Source: Massilia kyonggiensis (GTDB lineage Bacteria; Pseudomonadota; Gammaproteobacteria; Burkholderiales; Burkholderiaceae_D). Taken from it: a DNA stretch of 64,000 nt. The stretch is from NCBI RefSeq assembly GCF_024756235.1, contig NZ_JANUGY010000008.1, positions 248,001-312,000 of the forward strand, written 5' to 3'. Both the position numbers and the translations under genes were made by a program. Shown one piece after another: positions 40,179 to 49,339 of the stretch (its first letter is position 1; each line of letters starts with the position of its first letter). A model generated the notes under the pieces. That model did not search any database. It had not been told where the DNA came from and worked only from the letters and a program-made list of their open reading frames with translations.

Positions 40179-41387
40179 ATGAGCACTACCGAAATCTTCC
40201 TGCTCGCGATGCTGATCATCTTCGTCGTCCCGTACGCCATCTGGCGCCTGTTCCGCACGGATTATTTCGCGCCGCTCGTCATCGTGCAGATCATCATGGG
40301 CGTGGTGCTCGGCCCCGGCGTGCTGGGCGCGGCCTTCCCGGATTACCATCGGTTCGTGTTCAACCCGGACGTCGTGAAGACGCTGAACGGCATCGCCCAA
40401 TGGGGCGTGATGCTGTTCGTGATGCTGGCCGGCGTGGAGCTCGACCTGAAGAAAGCCTGGACCTATCGCCGCGAGAGCGCGACGACGGCCGGTCTCGCGC
40501 TGGGTACGCCGCTGCTGTTCGGCTGCGCGGCCGCCGCGCTGCTGATGGCGTACCCGGGCTGGATGGGTGCGAAGGCGGCGCCGTGGCAGTTCACGCTGGG
40601 CACGGGCATGGCCTGTGCAGTGACGGCGCTGCCGATCCTCGTGCTCCTGATGCAGAAACTCGACATCCTGCGCCTGCCGATGGGCCAGCGCATCCTGCGC
40701 TACGGCAGCCTGGACGACGTCGCGATCTGGGGCGTCCTCGCCCTGATCCTGCTGGACTGGGAGCGCATCGGCCGCCAGCTCGGCTTCCTCGCCGCATTCG
40801 CGGTGGCGACCTTCGTCTTCCGCCGCCTGATGACGCGCCTGGAGCGGAACGACCGGTGGTACCTCGCGCTGATCTGGCTGATCGCCTGCGCGTTCGGCGC
40901 CGACTGGGCCGGCCTGCACTTCATGGTGGGCGCGTTCCTGGCGGGCGTCGTGATGGACGCCGACTGGTTCGAACAGGAACACCTCGATACCCTCTTCCAG
41001 AACGTGCTGCTCGCGCTGATGCCCGTGTTCTTTCTCAGCACCGGCCTGCGCACGAAATGGGACCTGGGCGGCTATGCCGTGTTCTTCGCCGCCGCCCTGC
41101 TGCTGTTCGCCTCCGTTGCGGGCAAGCTGGCCGGCGCCCACGTCGCCGGGAAGATCCTGAAATGGAGGGACGGCGAGGCATCGATCATCGGCTGGCTGCT
41201 GCAGACGAAGGGCCTCATCGAGATCATCTTCGCCAACATCCTGCTCGACAAGCAGATCATCACGAGCGAGACGTTCACGGCGCTCCTTTTGATGGCCGTC
41301 GGCAGTACAATGCTGACCGTCCCGGTCGTGCATCCGAAGCTGAATCGCGTGCAGCACCGCGGACTGGTGAATCAGGCCAGTTCCTGA
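40179..41387 (+). CDS. Cation:proton antiporter (CPA2 family)
   Basis: A 402-residue integral membrane protein with about 11-12 hydrophobic segments, starting TTEIFLLAMLIIFVVPYAIW. LVIVQIIMGVVLGPGVLG and MLFVMLAGVELDL are the conserved first-half motifs, and GADWAGLHFMVGAFLAGVVM is the core helix. It lacks the C-terminal TrkA-N nucleotide domain of KefB/C. GGAGA supports the start at 40179. It probably exchanges Na+ or K+ for protons at the inner membrane. Confidence 0.88.
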   Translation: MSTTEIFLLAMLIIFVVPYAIWRLFRTDYFAPLVIVQIIMGVVLGPGVLGAAFPDYHRFVFNPDVVKTLNGIAQWGVMLFVMLAGVELDLKKAWTYRRESATTAGLALGTPLLFGCAAAALLMAYPGWMGAKAAPWQFTLGTGMACAVTALPILVLLMQKLDILRLPMGQRILRYGSLDDVAIWGVLALILLDWERIGRQLGFLAAFAVATFVFRRLMTRLERNDRWYLALIWLIACAFGADWAGLHFMVGAFLAGVVMDADWFEQEHLDTLFQNVLLALMPVFFLSTGLRTKWDLGGYAVFFAAALLLFASVAGKLAGAHVAGKILKWRDGEASIIGWLLQTKGLIEIIFANILLDKQIITSETFTALLLMAVGSTMLTVPVVHPKLNRVQHRGLVNQASS

Positions 41388-41412
41388 TCGGATCGAACGA
41401 AGTGGAGTACTC

Positions 41413-41958
41413 ATGGCGCGCAGCGGACTCACGAAATCACAGGTCAGGGAAGCCCGCGACCGGCTGCTGGCGGAGGGCCGTCACCCCTCCGTCGACGCGG
41501 TGCGCCATGCGCTGGGCGACAGCGGCTCCAAGTCGACCATCCACAAATACCTGAAGGAGCTGCGCGCCGAAGACGGCGCCGCGGACGCCTTGCCGGGCAT
41601 GCGCCGCGAGGACACGGGCCGCGCCCTGCACGCCCTCGTCGACGAACTGGCCGACCGCCTGCACGCCGACTTCGACGAGCGCATGCGCCTGCTGCGCGCC
41701 GCCCACGACCAGGCCCTCCACGAGCGCGACTGCGAACTGGCGGAACTGCGCAGCACCGTCGCCACCCTGACCGCGCGAGTGAAGCAACTGGAACTGGAAG
41801 CGCAATTCGGCGCCGACGACACGCCCCTGCGCCACTGGCAGGACCGGCCCGGCGTACCGGGCGGCTTCGGCCACTTCGACAACAGCCTGCTGAACTCGCG
41901 TTCCACCGTGCGCGACATCTCCCCCTTCGACCTGATCCGCGCCGCCGCCCGTTCGTGA
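41413..41958 (+). CDS. KfrA-like DNA-binding protein
   Basis: A 181-residue protein. The N-terminal KfrA_N-type helix-turn-helix reads LTKSQVREARDRLLAEGRHPSVDAVRHALG and SKSTIHKYLKELR; a coiled coil follows (about 75-135). KfrA proteins were described as plasmid stability and autorepressing regulators, but chromosomal copies are common. It overlaps the next gene by 4 bp (GTGA), so it is coupled to the ABC exporter and may regulate it. Confidence 0.8.
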   Translation: MARSGLTKSQVREARDRLLAEGRHPSVDAVRHALGDSGSKSTIHKYLKELRAEDGAADALPGMRREDTGRALHALVDELADRLHADFDERMRLLRAAHDQALHERDCELAELRSTVATLTARVKQLELEAQFGADDTPLRHWQDRPGVPGGFGHFDNSLLNSRSTVRDISPFDLIRAAARS

Positions 41959-42572
41959 TCGTGAGCGCGACAGCCCTGTTGTCCGCACGCGACCTGCGTT
42001 CGCCGTTCGGCGGACCGTTCACGTTCGACGTGCACGCGGGCGAATGCATCGCGATCCAGGGCCCGTCCGGCGCCGGTAAAAGCGTCCTGCTCCGCATGCT
42101 GGCCGACCTCGATCCCCACGAGGGGGACGCCCTGCTGGACGGGCGGGCAGCGTCGTCCATGTCCGCGCCCGACTGGCGCACCGCCGTCGTCTACCAGGCG
42201 GCGGAACCGGCATGGTGGGAAGACACGGCCGGCGCGCACTTCGCCGACGCCGACCGCGACGTCGTGGACGCCACGCTGGACGCGCTGGGCCTCGCCCCGG
42301 CACTGCTGGACACCGACATCGGGCGCCTGTCGACGGGCGAACGCCAGCGCCTCGCCCTCGGCCGCTCGCTGGCCCGGCGCCCGCGTGTGCTGCTGCTGGA
42401 CGAACCGACGGCCGCCCTCGACCCCGACGCCGTCGCGCGCGTGGAGACGCTGCTGCGCGCACGGCTCGCGGACGGCATGGCCGTGCTGCTCGTCACGCAC
42501 GCGAGCGAGCAGGCGCGCCGCCTCGCGCGGCGCATCTTCCGGCTCGAGCAGGGAAGGCTGACCGCGACATGA
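41955..42572 (+). CDS. fetA: ABC transporter ATP-binding protein (FetA/YbbL type)
   Basis: A 205-residue ATPase with Walker A GPSGAGKS, Q-loop VVYQAAEP, signature LSTGERQRLALGRSLA, Walker B VLLLDEPT and the H-loop VTHASEQ. GTG start overlapping the KfrA-like stop. It overlaps the permease gene by 4 bp. The pair resembles E. coli FetAB, proposed to export iron. The symbol is by similarity of the pair. Confidence 0.85.
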   Translation: MIVSATALLSARDLRSPFGGPFTFDVHAGECIAIQGPSGAGKSVLLRMLADLDPHEGDALLDGRAASSMSAPDWRTAVVYQAAEPAWWEDTAGAHFADADRDVVDATLDALGLAPALLDTDIGRLSTGERQRLALGRSLARRPRVLLLDEPTAALDPDAVARVETLLRARLADGMAVLLVTHASEQARRLARRIFRLEQGRLTAT

Positions 42573-43363
42573 ATGCGATCCACCTGGGCACGTGGGACCT
42601 GGTCGCGGCCGCGATCCTGATCGTCCTGGACGCCGCGCTGTCGCTCGCGCTGGGCCTGGGGCTGCACCGCCAGATCCTCGTCGCGGCCGTGCGCATGGTG
42701 GCGCAGCTGACGATCGTCGGCCTCGTGCTGCGCCACGTCTTCGCCACGAGCTCCGCGGCGGCCACGCTGGCCGTCGTCCTGTTCATGATCGCTGCCGCCG
42801 CGCGCGAGGTCGCGACCCGGCCGAAGCAACGCCTGAAACGCCACATGAATTACCGGATCGGCGCCGCCGTCGTCTCCTGCGCCGGCTTCGCTACCGTGCT
42901 GCTGGCGCTGACGACGGCCGTGCGCCCGACGCCGTGGTATGAACCGCGCTACGCGATCCCGCTGATGGGCATCGTCCTCGGCAGCGTGCTGAACGCCGCC
43001 AGCCTCGCGCTGGACGGCATCCTCGACGGCGTCGTGCGCGAGCGCGCCCGCATCGAGGCGCGGCTGGCCCTCGGCACGCCGTTCCGCGAAGCCATCGGCC
43101 CGCTCGTGCGCAACGCCACGCGGCGCGGCATGATCCCCGTCGCGAACCAGATGTCGGCCGCCGGCATCATCACCCTGCCCGGTATCATGACGGGCCAGCT
43201 GCTGGCCGGCATGGACCCGATCGAGGCCGTCAAGTACCAGATCCTGCTGATGTTCCTGCTGGCCGGCGCGAGCGGGCTGGCGTCCGTCGGCGCCGCGATG
43301 CTGGCCGTGCGCGCCCTCAGCGACGACCGGCAGCGCTTGCGCGTCGACCGGTTGCGCGCTTAA
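42569..43363 (+). CDS. fetB: ABC exporter permease (FetB/YbbM, UPF0014 family)
   Basis: A 264-residue protein with about seven membrane helices. The family pattern is clear: LVAAVRMVAQLTIVGLVLRHVF, IPLMGIVLGSVLNAASLALD, ARLALGTPFREAIGPLVRNATRRGMIPVANQMSAAGIITLPGIMTGQLLAGMDP in consecutive pieces and VKYQILLMFLLAG. It is the partner of the ATPase just upstream (ATGA overlap). Its TAA shares the bases TTAA with the stop of the convergent methyltransferase. Confidence 0.88.
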   Translation: MNAIHLGTWDLVAAAILIVLDAALSLALGLGLHRQILVAAVRMVAQLTIVGLVLRHVFATSSAAATLAVVLFMIAAAAREVATRPKQRLKRHMNYRIGAAVVSCAGFATVLLALTTAVRPTPWYEPRYAIPLMGIVLGSVLNAASLALDGILDGVVRERARIEARLALGTPFREAIGPLVRNATRRGMIPVANQMSAAGIITLPGIMTGQLLAGMDPIEAVKYQILLMFLLAGASGLASVGAAMLAVRALSDDRQRLRVDRLRA

Positions 43364-44121
43364 ACCGGACGGGCGACGATCAGGGCCGTGTCGACGGTGA
43401 AGCTGCCGTCCTCCCCGATCTGGAAATAGTCTTTCACTTCGCTCGCTGCGCGCGCATGCAGCGAGCGGATCGCGGCGACGTGGACGTCGGGCGTGCGCAT
43501 CCGCGCGATCCACGAACCGAATTCCAGGCGCAGCCTGTACGTGACCACGTCGTCGACCGCGAAACCGACGGCCGCCAGCGTCGTCGTCCATTCCTCCACC
43601 GACGCGTTGCGCACGTGGGACGGATCGCGCAACAACTCCAGCGTCTGCAGCCACGTATCCAAAAGCGCCACGCCGGGCGAGACGACGTCCATGAACAACG
43701 CGAGGCCATCCGGCTTCGCGACGCGCCGCATCTGCGCGAGCCCGTCGCTGAACGCGCCCCAGTGATGCGCGCTGTAGCGTGTGGCGACGACGTCGAACGA
43801 AGCATCCGGACAGGGCATCGCCTCGGCCGCGCCCTGCTTCGTGACGACGTTGTCCAGGCCCCGCCGGCGGGCCTCGGCCGCGACCGTGTCCAGCATCGCG
43901 GCGGACAGGTCGTACGCGACCACCTTGCCGACCTGGCCCGCCATGCGGAACGCCACGTGGCCGCCGCCGCAGCCCATGTCCAGCGCGACGGCATCCGGCC
44001 GGTTGCCGATCAGGTCCGCCATCCGGTCCAGGTCCGCGCCGGCGGCGTGCACGGCACTGGTGAGATAGGCCTCGGCGCGGGAATCGTATTGTTCGAGGAC
44101 GGTGGCGTCGTGGGTCTGCAT
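43360..44121 (-). CDS. Class I SAM-dependent methyltransferase
   Basis: A 253-residue methyltransferase. The SAM motif I is VALDMGCGGGHVAFRM near residue 46, acidic motif II is VVAYDLS, and motif IV is FDVVATRYSAHHW. The Ubie/COQ5-like C-terminus gives no substrate. It diverges from an XRE regulator across 89 bp containing tandem operator-like repeats, so it is probably the regulator's target. Confidence 0.85.
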   Translation of the reverse strand: MQTHDATVLEQYDSRAEAYLTSAVHAAGADLDRMADLIGNRPDAVALDMGCGGGHVAFRMAGQVGKVVAYDLSAAMLDTVAAEARRRGLDNVVTKQGAAEAMPCPDASFDVVATRYSAHHWGAFSDGLAQMRRVAKPDGLALFMDVVSPGVALLDTWLQTLELLRDPSHVRNASVEEWTTTLAAVGFAVDDVVTYRLRLEFGSWIARMRTPDVHVAAIRSLHARAASEVKDYFQIGEDGSFTVDTALIVARPV

Positions 44122-44165
44122 GTTCGCTCCTTGGTGTTGGGTGTGGAATCATTGTCGGCGAGACG

Positions 44166-44207
44166 TTTTCCTGTTACAAGGAGCCTGTTTATCCTGGTAT
44201 AAGGAGC
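44166..44207 (+). promoter_or_regulatory. Tandem 19-20-bp repeats, candidate XRE operator
   Basis: TTTTCCTGTTACAAGGAGC (44166-44184) and TTTATCCTGGTATAAGGAGC (44188-44207) repeat with consensus CCTGKTAYAAGGAGC, 23 bp start to start. Each is itself a partial dyad (TCCT...AGGA). The second copy's AAGGAG is the ribosome site of the XRE gene, so binding would block its own translation start region and the divergent promoter. Confidence 0.6.
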
Positions 44208-44210
44208 ACC

Positions 44211-45014
44211 ATGACGGACCCGCACCAGCGCCAGATGCTCGGCGCCTTCATCCGCGCACACCGCGCACGCCTGACGCCCGCCCGGCCGGGCACCCGCCGC
44301 CGTACGCCCGGCCTGCGCCGCGAAGAACTGGCCGACGCGGCCGGCCTCGGCGTCACGTGGATCACGTGGCTGGAACAGGGCCGCGACGTGCAGCCGTCCG
44401 TGGCCGCGCTGTCGCGCCTGGCCGAGGCGCTGCAACTGTCCGCGGCCGAGCGGGCATCGCTGTTCGACCTCGCCGGCAAGAAAGACCCGCGCGCCCTGCC
44501 CGACCACGTCGACGACCTGTCCCCGGCGCTGCTGGCGCTGCCGGGCCTGTTGTCCGCGCCGGCCTACCTGCTCGACCACACGTGGACGGCCCGCGCGTGG
44601 AACGGTGCCGCGGCCGCGCTGTTCGTCGGCTGGCTGGACGCGGACGCGCCCGACCGCAACCTGCTCCGCTACGTCTTCCTGCATCCGGCCGCGCGCGAGC
44701 TGATCGTGGACTGGGAGACGCGGGCCCGGCGGCTGGCGGCGGAATTCCGGGCCGACTTTCACCGCCGGCCGGCGGACGGGGACATGCAGTCGCTCGTCGA
44801 ACAGCTGTGCCGGGACAGCGCGCTGTTCGCGCAGTGCTGGGAGAAGCAGGATGTGCTGCACCGGGAAGGCGGGGAGCGGCGGTTCCGGCATCCTGACCGG
44901 GGCGAACTGGAATTCGTGCAAACCACGTTGCTGGTCGCCTTGCAGATGGAGATCAAGCTGGTGTGTCTGGCGGCGGAACCTCTGCCGCCTGAGCCGGTCG
45001 ATACCTGGATGTGA
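44211..45014 (+). CDS. XRE-family regulator with MmyB-type ligand domain
   Basis: A 267-residue regulator. The N-terminal helix-turn-helix has the hallmark TPGLRREELADAAGLGVTWITWLEQGR, followed by the MmyB-like PAS-type domain (ALPGLLSAPAYLLDHTWTARAWN to LHPAARELIVDWE). In related proteins this domain binds a fatty-acid-like ligand and the regulator represses a divergent enzyme gene. The divergent gene here is the methyltransferase. Confidence 0.88.
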   Translation: MTDPHQRQMLGAFIRAHRARLTPARPGTRRRTPGLRREELADAAGLGVTWITWLEQGRDVQPSVAALSRLAEALQLSAAERASLFDLAGKKDPRALPDHVDDLSPALLALPGLLSAPAYLLDHTWTARAWNGAAAALFVGWLDADAPDRNLLRYVFLHPAARELIVDWETRARRLAAEFRADFHRRPADGDMQSLVEQLCRDSALFAQCWEKQDVLHREGGERRFRHPDRGELEFVQTTLLVALQMEIKLVCLAAEPLPPEPVDTWM

Positions 45015-45034
45015 TCGACGTCCGGGAGATATGC

Positions 45035-46033
45035 ATGGATGGCTACGCCACGGATGCCTTCGACGTTGCCGAACTGGTGCCCGGCTTCCGGCCCCCGCCG
45101 CAGCCCGCACCGGGCCTCGGCGACGCGCAACTGGCCGAAGCCGACGCGCGCATGCGGCACTGGCGCGATCCGCACGTGGGCCCGCTGGTCCCCGGTTCGG
45201 ACCGCCACGGCGACGCCACGTGCCGCATGTTCCGCGACACCTTCAACCCGTACCGGCCCGCCGTGCTGGACTGGCCCAGGCTGGAACCGGAAGTGCGCGA
45301 CCGCATCGTCGCGCTGCCGATCTGGGACATCGCCGTCCAGACCGAAGGCAAGGCGCGGCTGCGCATGGCGGCGTATGCCGGCACGCTGCGCGATCCCGCC
45401 ATGCGCGACGCCCTCGCACTCAACGCGTGGGAAGAACAGCGCCACAAGGACGTGCTGGCGTGCATGGTCGCCGCCTACGGCATCGACCTCGTCCCCGAAC
45501 CCGTCCAGCGCCCGCCCCGCGATCCGGAATGGGCCTACCTCGTCACGGGCTACAGCGAATGCATCGACAGCTTTTTCGCCTTCGGCCTGTTTGAACGGGC
45601 GCGGCGTTCCGGCCTGTTTCCGCGGGCGCTCGTCGACACGTTCGAGCCCGTGATGCAGGAAGAGTGCCGGCACATCCTGCTGTTCGCCAACTGGGCCGCC
45701 TGGCACCGCGCCCGCCTGTCCTGCCTGCGCCGCGTGCGCTTCGAAGCGAAGGTCGCCGCCGTGTGGGCGTTCCTCGCGTGGGAGCGGATCGGCATCGCGC
45801 GCGCCATCGACGTGGACGGTGGCGCGCGGCCGCAGGACAATAATTTCACCTTGCGCGGCGCACAATCGGTGGCGGAGGGCGGCGTGGGCGTCCGCGACCT
45901 GCTCGCGCTCTGTCTCGCAGAAAATGACCGGCGCTTTGCGGGCTATGACGAACGCCTGCTGCGTCCCCGCACGGTGCCGCGCCTCGCGCGGGTCGTGCTG
46001 CGCGTAGCAACGCGGTTCGGCCGGCGGCGGTAA
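45035..46033 (+). CDS. Ferritin-like di-iron domain protein
   Basis: A 332-residue protein with two di-iron half-sites of the ferritin-like type: WEEQRHKDVLACM (about 135-147) and MQEECRHILLFANW (about 205-218), with a further Glu in YSECIDSFFAFG between them. These ExxxxH/EExRH pairs suggest an oxygen-activating carboxylate di-iron enzyme rather than an iron store. GGGAG supports the start at 45035; an in-frame GTG at 45011 would overlap the XRE stop. It follows the XRE gene closely and may be co-transcribed. Confidence 0.7.
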   Translation: MDGYATDAFDVAELVPGFRPPPQPAPGLGDAQLAEADARMRHWRDPHVGPLVPGSDRHGDATCRMFRDTFNPYRPAVLDWPRLEPEVRDRIVALPIWDIAVQTEGKARLRMAAYAGTLRDPAMRDALALNAWEEQRHKDVLACMVAAYGIDLVPEPVQRPPRDPEWAYLVTGYSECIDSFFAFGLFERARRSGLFPRALVDTFEPVMQEECRHILLFANWAAWHRARLSCLRRVRFEAKVAAVWAFLAWERIGIARAIDVDGGARPQDNNFTLRGAQSVAEGGVGVRDLLALCLAENDRRFAGYDERLLRPRTVPRLARVVLRVATRFGRRR

Positions 46034-46085
46034 CGGTCGCGCCGCTACTGGACACATGGCGCCACATGGCGTTTAAGCCGCGCAA

Positions 46086-47090
46086 TCAATCGAAATACCC
46101 TTCCCGCTGAAACCACGCGACCGCCGCCCGCACGCCCGCAACGTACGACCCCGGCCGGTAGCCAAGCTCCCGCTCCGCCTTGTTCGACGAAAAAAACATT
46201 CGGTTGCGCGACATCTTCAAACCATCGACCGTCAGGAACGGCTCGCACCCGCGCAGGCGCGCGACCGCCTCGGCCGCGTACGCCAGCGGCACCAGCGGGC
46301 CGGCCGGCAACCTGACGCGCGGCGGCATGCGCCCGACGAGTTGCGCGATCTCGCCCAACAGTTCGCGCAGCATCACGTTCTGCCCGCCGAGAATGTAGCG
46401 CTCGCCTACGCGCCCACGCGTGAGGGCGAGCACATGTCCGCGCGCCACGTCTTCGACGTCGACGACGTTCAGCCCCGTCTCGACGAACGCCGGCATCCGT
46501 CCACGGGCCGCCTCGACGATGATGCGTCCCGTCGGCGTCGGGCGCACATCGCGCGCGCCGACCGGCGTCGACGGGTTGACGATCACGGCCGGCAAGCCGT
46601 CCTGCACGACCATGCGCTCGACGAGGCGCTCGGCCGCCACTTTGCTGCGCTTGTACACGCCGATCGCCTCGTGTTCCGCCAACGGTTCGGCTTCCGTGGC
46701 GGCCACGGTCGACGGGCTCACCCGCAACGTGGCCACGCTGCTGGTGACGACGACACGCTCGACGCCGGCCGCCAGCGCCGCCTGCATCACGGTCGCCGTG
46801 CCTTCCAGGTTGTTGCGCATGATCTCGCCCGGATCGGGCGCCCACAACCGGTAATCAGCTGCGACATGCAGCAGGAAGCGCACCCCGGCCAGCGCCCGCC
46901 CGACCGCCGCCGCGTCGCGCATGTCGCCTGCGACCACCTCGGCGTCCAGTCCCGCCAGATTGCGGCGCGGGCTGCTCGCGCGCACCAGGGCACGGACGGC
47001 ATACCCCTCTGCCAGCGCCGCGCGCGCCACGGCGGCACCAACGAATCCGGCCGCGCCTGTGACAAGCACCAGGCCGCTCTCCGCCACCAT
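46086..47090 (-). CDS. hpnA: Hopanoid-associated sugar epimerase HpnA
   Basis: A 334-residue extended short-chain dehydrogenase of the HpnA type: NAD motif VTGAAGFVGAAVARAAL, LLHVAADYRLWAPDPGEIMRNN, the YKRSK catalytic Tyr/Lys, VNPSTPVGARDVRPTPTGRI and VDVEDVARGH. All are close to the family pattern. Its role in hopanoid synthesis is not settled; a nucleotide-sugar or side-chain sugar step is assumed. It diverges from ispH across 143 bp and is the only member of the locus at this left end on the minus strand. Confidence 0.92.
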   Translation of the reverse strand: MVAESGLVLVTGAAGFVGAAVARAALAEGYAVRALVRASSPRRNLAGLDAEVVAGDMRDAAAVGRALAGVRFLLHVAADYRLWAPDPGEIMRNNLEGTATVMQAALAAGVERVVVTSSVATLRVSPSTVAATEAEPLAEHEAIGVYKRSKVAAERLVERMVVQDGLPAVIVNPSTPVGARDVRPTPTGRIIVEAARGRMPAFVETGLNVVDVEDVARGHVLALTRGRVGERYILGGQNVMLRELLGEIAQLVGRMPPRVRLPAGPLVPLAYAAEAVARLRGCEPFLTVDGLKMSRNRMFFSSNKAERELGYRPGSYVAGVRAAVAWFQREGYFD

Positions 47091-47131
47091 GCCCCCCTTC
47101 CGGCATCCATCTGCAGCGCATTCTAATCTGA

Positions 47132-47146
47132 TATGCAGGCCGCATA
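47132..47146. promoter_or_regulatory. Dyad in the hpnA / ispH divergent region
   Basis: TATGC-AGGCC-GCATA is a perfect 5+5 inverted repeat 42 bp before the hpnA start; a second one, GCGCGC-GAACTT-GCGCGC, lies at 47166-47183. Both sit in the 143-bp region that must hold the promoters for hpnA and for the ispH-hpnHIJKL operon. Confidence 0.35.
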
Positions 47147-47233
47147 CGCATCTGGATCAAACGCGGCGCGCGAACTTGCGCGCGGGCGCGGACTCCAATC
47201 TGCACCGAACGGAAAGCACCGCAGAGAACCGTC

Positions 47234-48181
47234 ATGCATGTGATCCTTGCCCAGCCGCGCGGGTTTTGCGCGGGCGTCGTCAGAGCCATCGAGATCGTCG
47301 AGCGCGCGCTCGAACGGCATGGCGCGCCCGTGTATGTGCGCCACGAAATTGTCCACAACAAGGCCGTCGTCAACGGCCTGCGCGCCAAGGGCGCGGTGTT
47401 CGTCGAGGACCTGGACGAAGTGCCGCCGCAGGCGGTAACGGTCTTCAGCGCGCACGGCGTGGCGCGCACGGTCGAGGCCGATGCCGACGCGCGCGCCCTG
47501 CGGGTGCTGGACGCCACCTGCCCGCTCGTCGCCAAGGTCCACATCCAGGGCCGCCAGTACGCGGCCGGCGGCCGCACGGTGATCCTGATCGGCCATCCCG
47601 GCCACCCGGAGGTCGAGGGGACGATGGGCCAGATCGACGGCCGCGTGCTGCTGGTGCGTGACGAACGCGAGGCCGAGTCCCTCGACCTGCCGCCCGGCAC
47701 GCCCGTCGCCTACGTGACGCAGACGACGCTCAGCGTGGACGACACGCGCGGCGTCATCGCGGCCCTGCGGCGGCGCTTCACGGACATCGTCGGGCCCGAC
47801 GTCCGCGACATCTGTTATGCCACGCAGAACCGCCAGCGCGCCGTGCGCGACCTGTGCCGCCAGGTCGACGTGCTGCTCGTCGTCGGCGCGCCGAACAGTT
47901 CGAATTCGAACCGGCTGCGCGAGATCGGCGCGGAAACCGGCACCCCGACCTGGCTGCTGGCGGACGGCGGCGAACTCGATCCCGCCTGGGTGGCCGGCGC
48001 GGCGGTGGTCGGGATCACGGCCGGCGCGTCCGCGCCAGAGGCCATGGTCGAGCACGTAATCGGCGCCCTGCGCGCGCTCGGGCCCGTCGAGGTGTCGACG
48101 ATGGACGGGATCGAGGAACACATCGAGTTCCGGCTGCCGCGCGCCCTGGCGGACCGGCCACGCGACGCGGGCAAGCCGTGA
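47234..48181 (+). CDS. ispH: 4-hydroxy-3-methylbut-2-enyl diphosphate reductase
   Basis: A 315-residue iron-sulfur enzyme, last step of the MEP pathway, making IPP and DMAPP. The three cluster cysteines are in QPRGFCAGVVRAIE (near residue 12), LDATCPLVAKVH and RDICYATQNRQ; the GHPGHPEVEGTMGQ and HGVARTVEA motifs are intact. First gene of the plus-strand hopanoid operon, 15 bp before hpnH. As MEP enzymes are essential, this may be a second, locus-dedicated copy; not testable here. Confidence 0.95.
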   Translation: MHVILAQPRGFCAGVVRAIEIVERALERHGAPVYVRHEIVHNKAVVNGLRAKGAVFVEDLDEVPPQAVTVFSAHGVARTVEADADARALRVLDATCPLVAKVHIQGRQYAAGGRTVILIGHPGHPEVEGTMGQIDGRVLLVRDEREAESLDLPPGTPVAYVTQTTLSVDDTRGVIAALRRRFTDIVGPDVRDICYATQNRQRAVRDLCRQVDVLLVVGAPNSSNSNRLREIGAETGTPTWLLADGGELDPAWVAGAAVVGITAGASAPEAMVEHVIGALRALGPVEVSTMDGIEEHIEFRLPRALADRPRDAGKP

Positions 48182-48196
48182 CGACGGAGAACCCGA

Positions 48197-49339
48197 ATGG
48201 CCATCCCGTTCCTGCAAAAAACCCTCATCGGCGCCTACGTGCTGCGCCAGCACCTGGCCGGCCAGCGGCGCTATCCGCTCGCACTGATGCTCGAGCCGCT
48301 GTTCCGCTGCAATCTCGCCTGCGCCGGCTGCGGCAAGATCGATTATCCGGGCGAGATCCTCGACCAGCGCCTGTCGGTGGACGACTGCCTGGCCGCCGTC
48401 GACGAATGCGGGGCACCCGTCGTCTCGATCGCGGGGGGCGAGCCGTTGCTGCACAAGGACATGCCCGCGATCGTCGCCGGCATCGTCGCACGGCGCAAGT
48501 TCGTCTACCTGTGCACGAACGCGCTGCTGCTGGAACGGCAGCTCGGCCAGTACCGCCCGAGTCCGTTCTTCACTTGGTCCGTGCACCTCGACGGCGACGA
48601 GGCCATGCACGACCGCTCGGTCTGCCGCCCGGGTGTGTACCGGCGCGCCGTCGCCGCGATCCGGCGCGCCAAGGCGGCGGGTTTCCGCGTCAACGTCAAC
48701 TGCACGCTGTTCGACGATGCCCGCCCGGAGCGGGTAGCGCGCTTCTTCGACATGTTGAAGGAGATCGAGGTCGACGGCATTACTGTCTCACCCGGCTATG
48801 CTTATGAACGGGCGCCGGAACAGCAGCATTTCCTGGCGCGCAACCGGACGAGGCAGTTGTTCCGGGAAATATTCGCACGCGGCGAAGGCGGACGGCGCTG
48901 GTCGTTCAGCCAGTCCAGCCTGTTCCTCGACTTCCTTGCCGGGAACCAGACCTATCATTGCACGCCGTGGGGCAATCCGACGCGGACGGTATTCGGCTGG
49001 CAGCGCCCGTGCTACCTGCTCGGCGAAGGCTATGCCGCATCGTTCCGGGAATTGATGGAAGAAACGGATTGGGAGGCCTACGGCACGGGCCGTTACGAGA
49101 AATGCGCGGATTGCATGGTGCACAGCGGCTACGAGGCGAGCGCCGTGCGGGATACGCTCGCCCGTCCCCTCGTTGCCGCCCGCGTCGCACTGCGGGGGGT
49201 CGCCACCGACGGGCCGATGGCACCCGACATTCCGCTGGGCGGACAGCGGCCCGCGCAACACGTGCATGCGCAGCAGGTCGCCATCCGTCTCGAGGAGATC
49301 CGGGGCCGCAAGGCCGGGCTGAACGGGGGCATTCGATGA
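48197..49339 (+). CDS. hpnH: Adenosyl-hopene transferase HpnH (radical SAM)
   Basis: A 380-residue radical SAM enzyme that adds a 5'-deoxyadenosyl group to diploptene to form adenosylhopane, the first side-chain step. The cluster motif is EPLFRCNLACAGCGKIDYP (CxxxCxxC), followed by the SAM-binding GGEPLLH. The C-terminal cysteine-containing segment CTPWGNPTRTVFGWQRPCYLL is family-typical. Begins AIPFLQKTLIGAYVLRQHL as other HpnH. GGAG upstream. Overlaps hpnI by 4 bp. Confidence 0.96.
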   Translation: MAIPFLQKTLIGAYVLRQHLAGQRRYPLALMLEPLFRCNLACAGCGKIDYPGEILDQRLSVDDCLAAVDECGAPVVSIAGGEPLLHKDMPAIVAGIVARRKFVYLCTNALLLERQLGQYRPSPFFTWSVHLDGDEAMHDRSVCRPGVYRRAVAAIRRAKAAGFRVNVNCTLFDDARPERVARFFDMLKEIEVDGITVSPGYAYERAPEQQHFLARNRTRQLFREIFARGEGGRRWSFSQSSLFLDFLAGNQTYHCTPWGNPTRTVFGWQRPCYLLGEGYAASFRELMEETDWEAYGTGRYEKCADCMVHSGYEASAVRDTLARPLVAARVALRGVATDGPMAPDIPLGGQRPAQHVHAQQVAIRLEEIRGRKAGLNGGIR

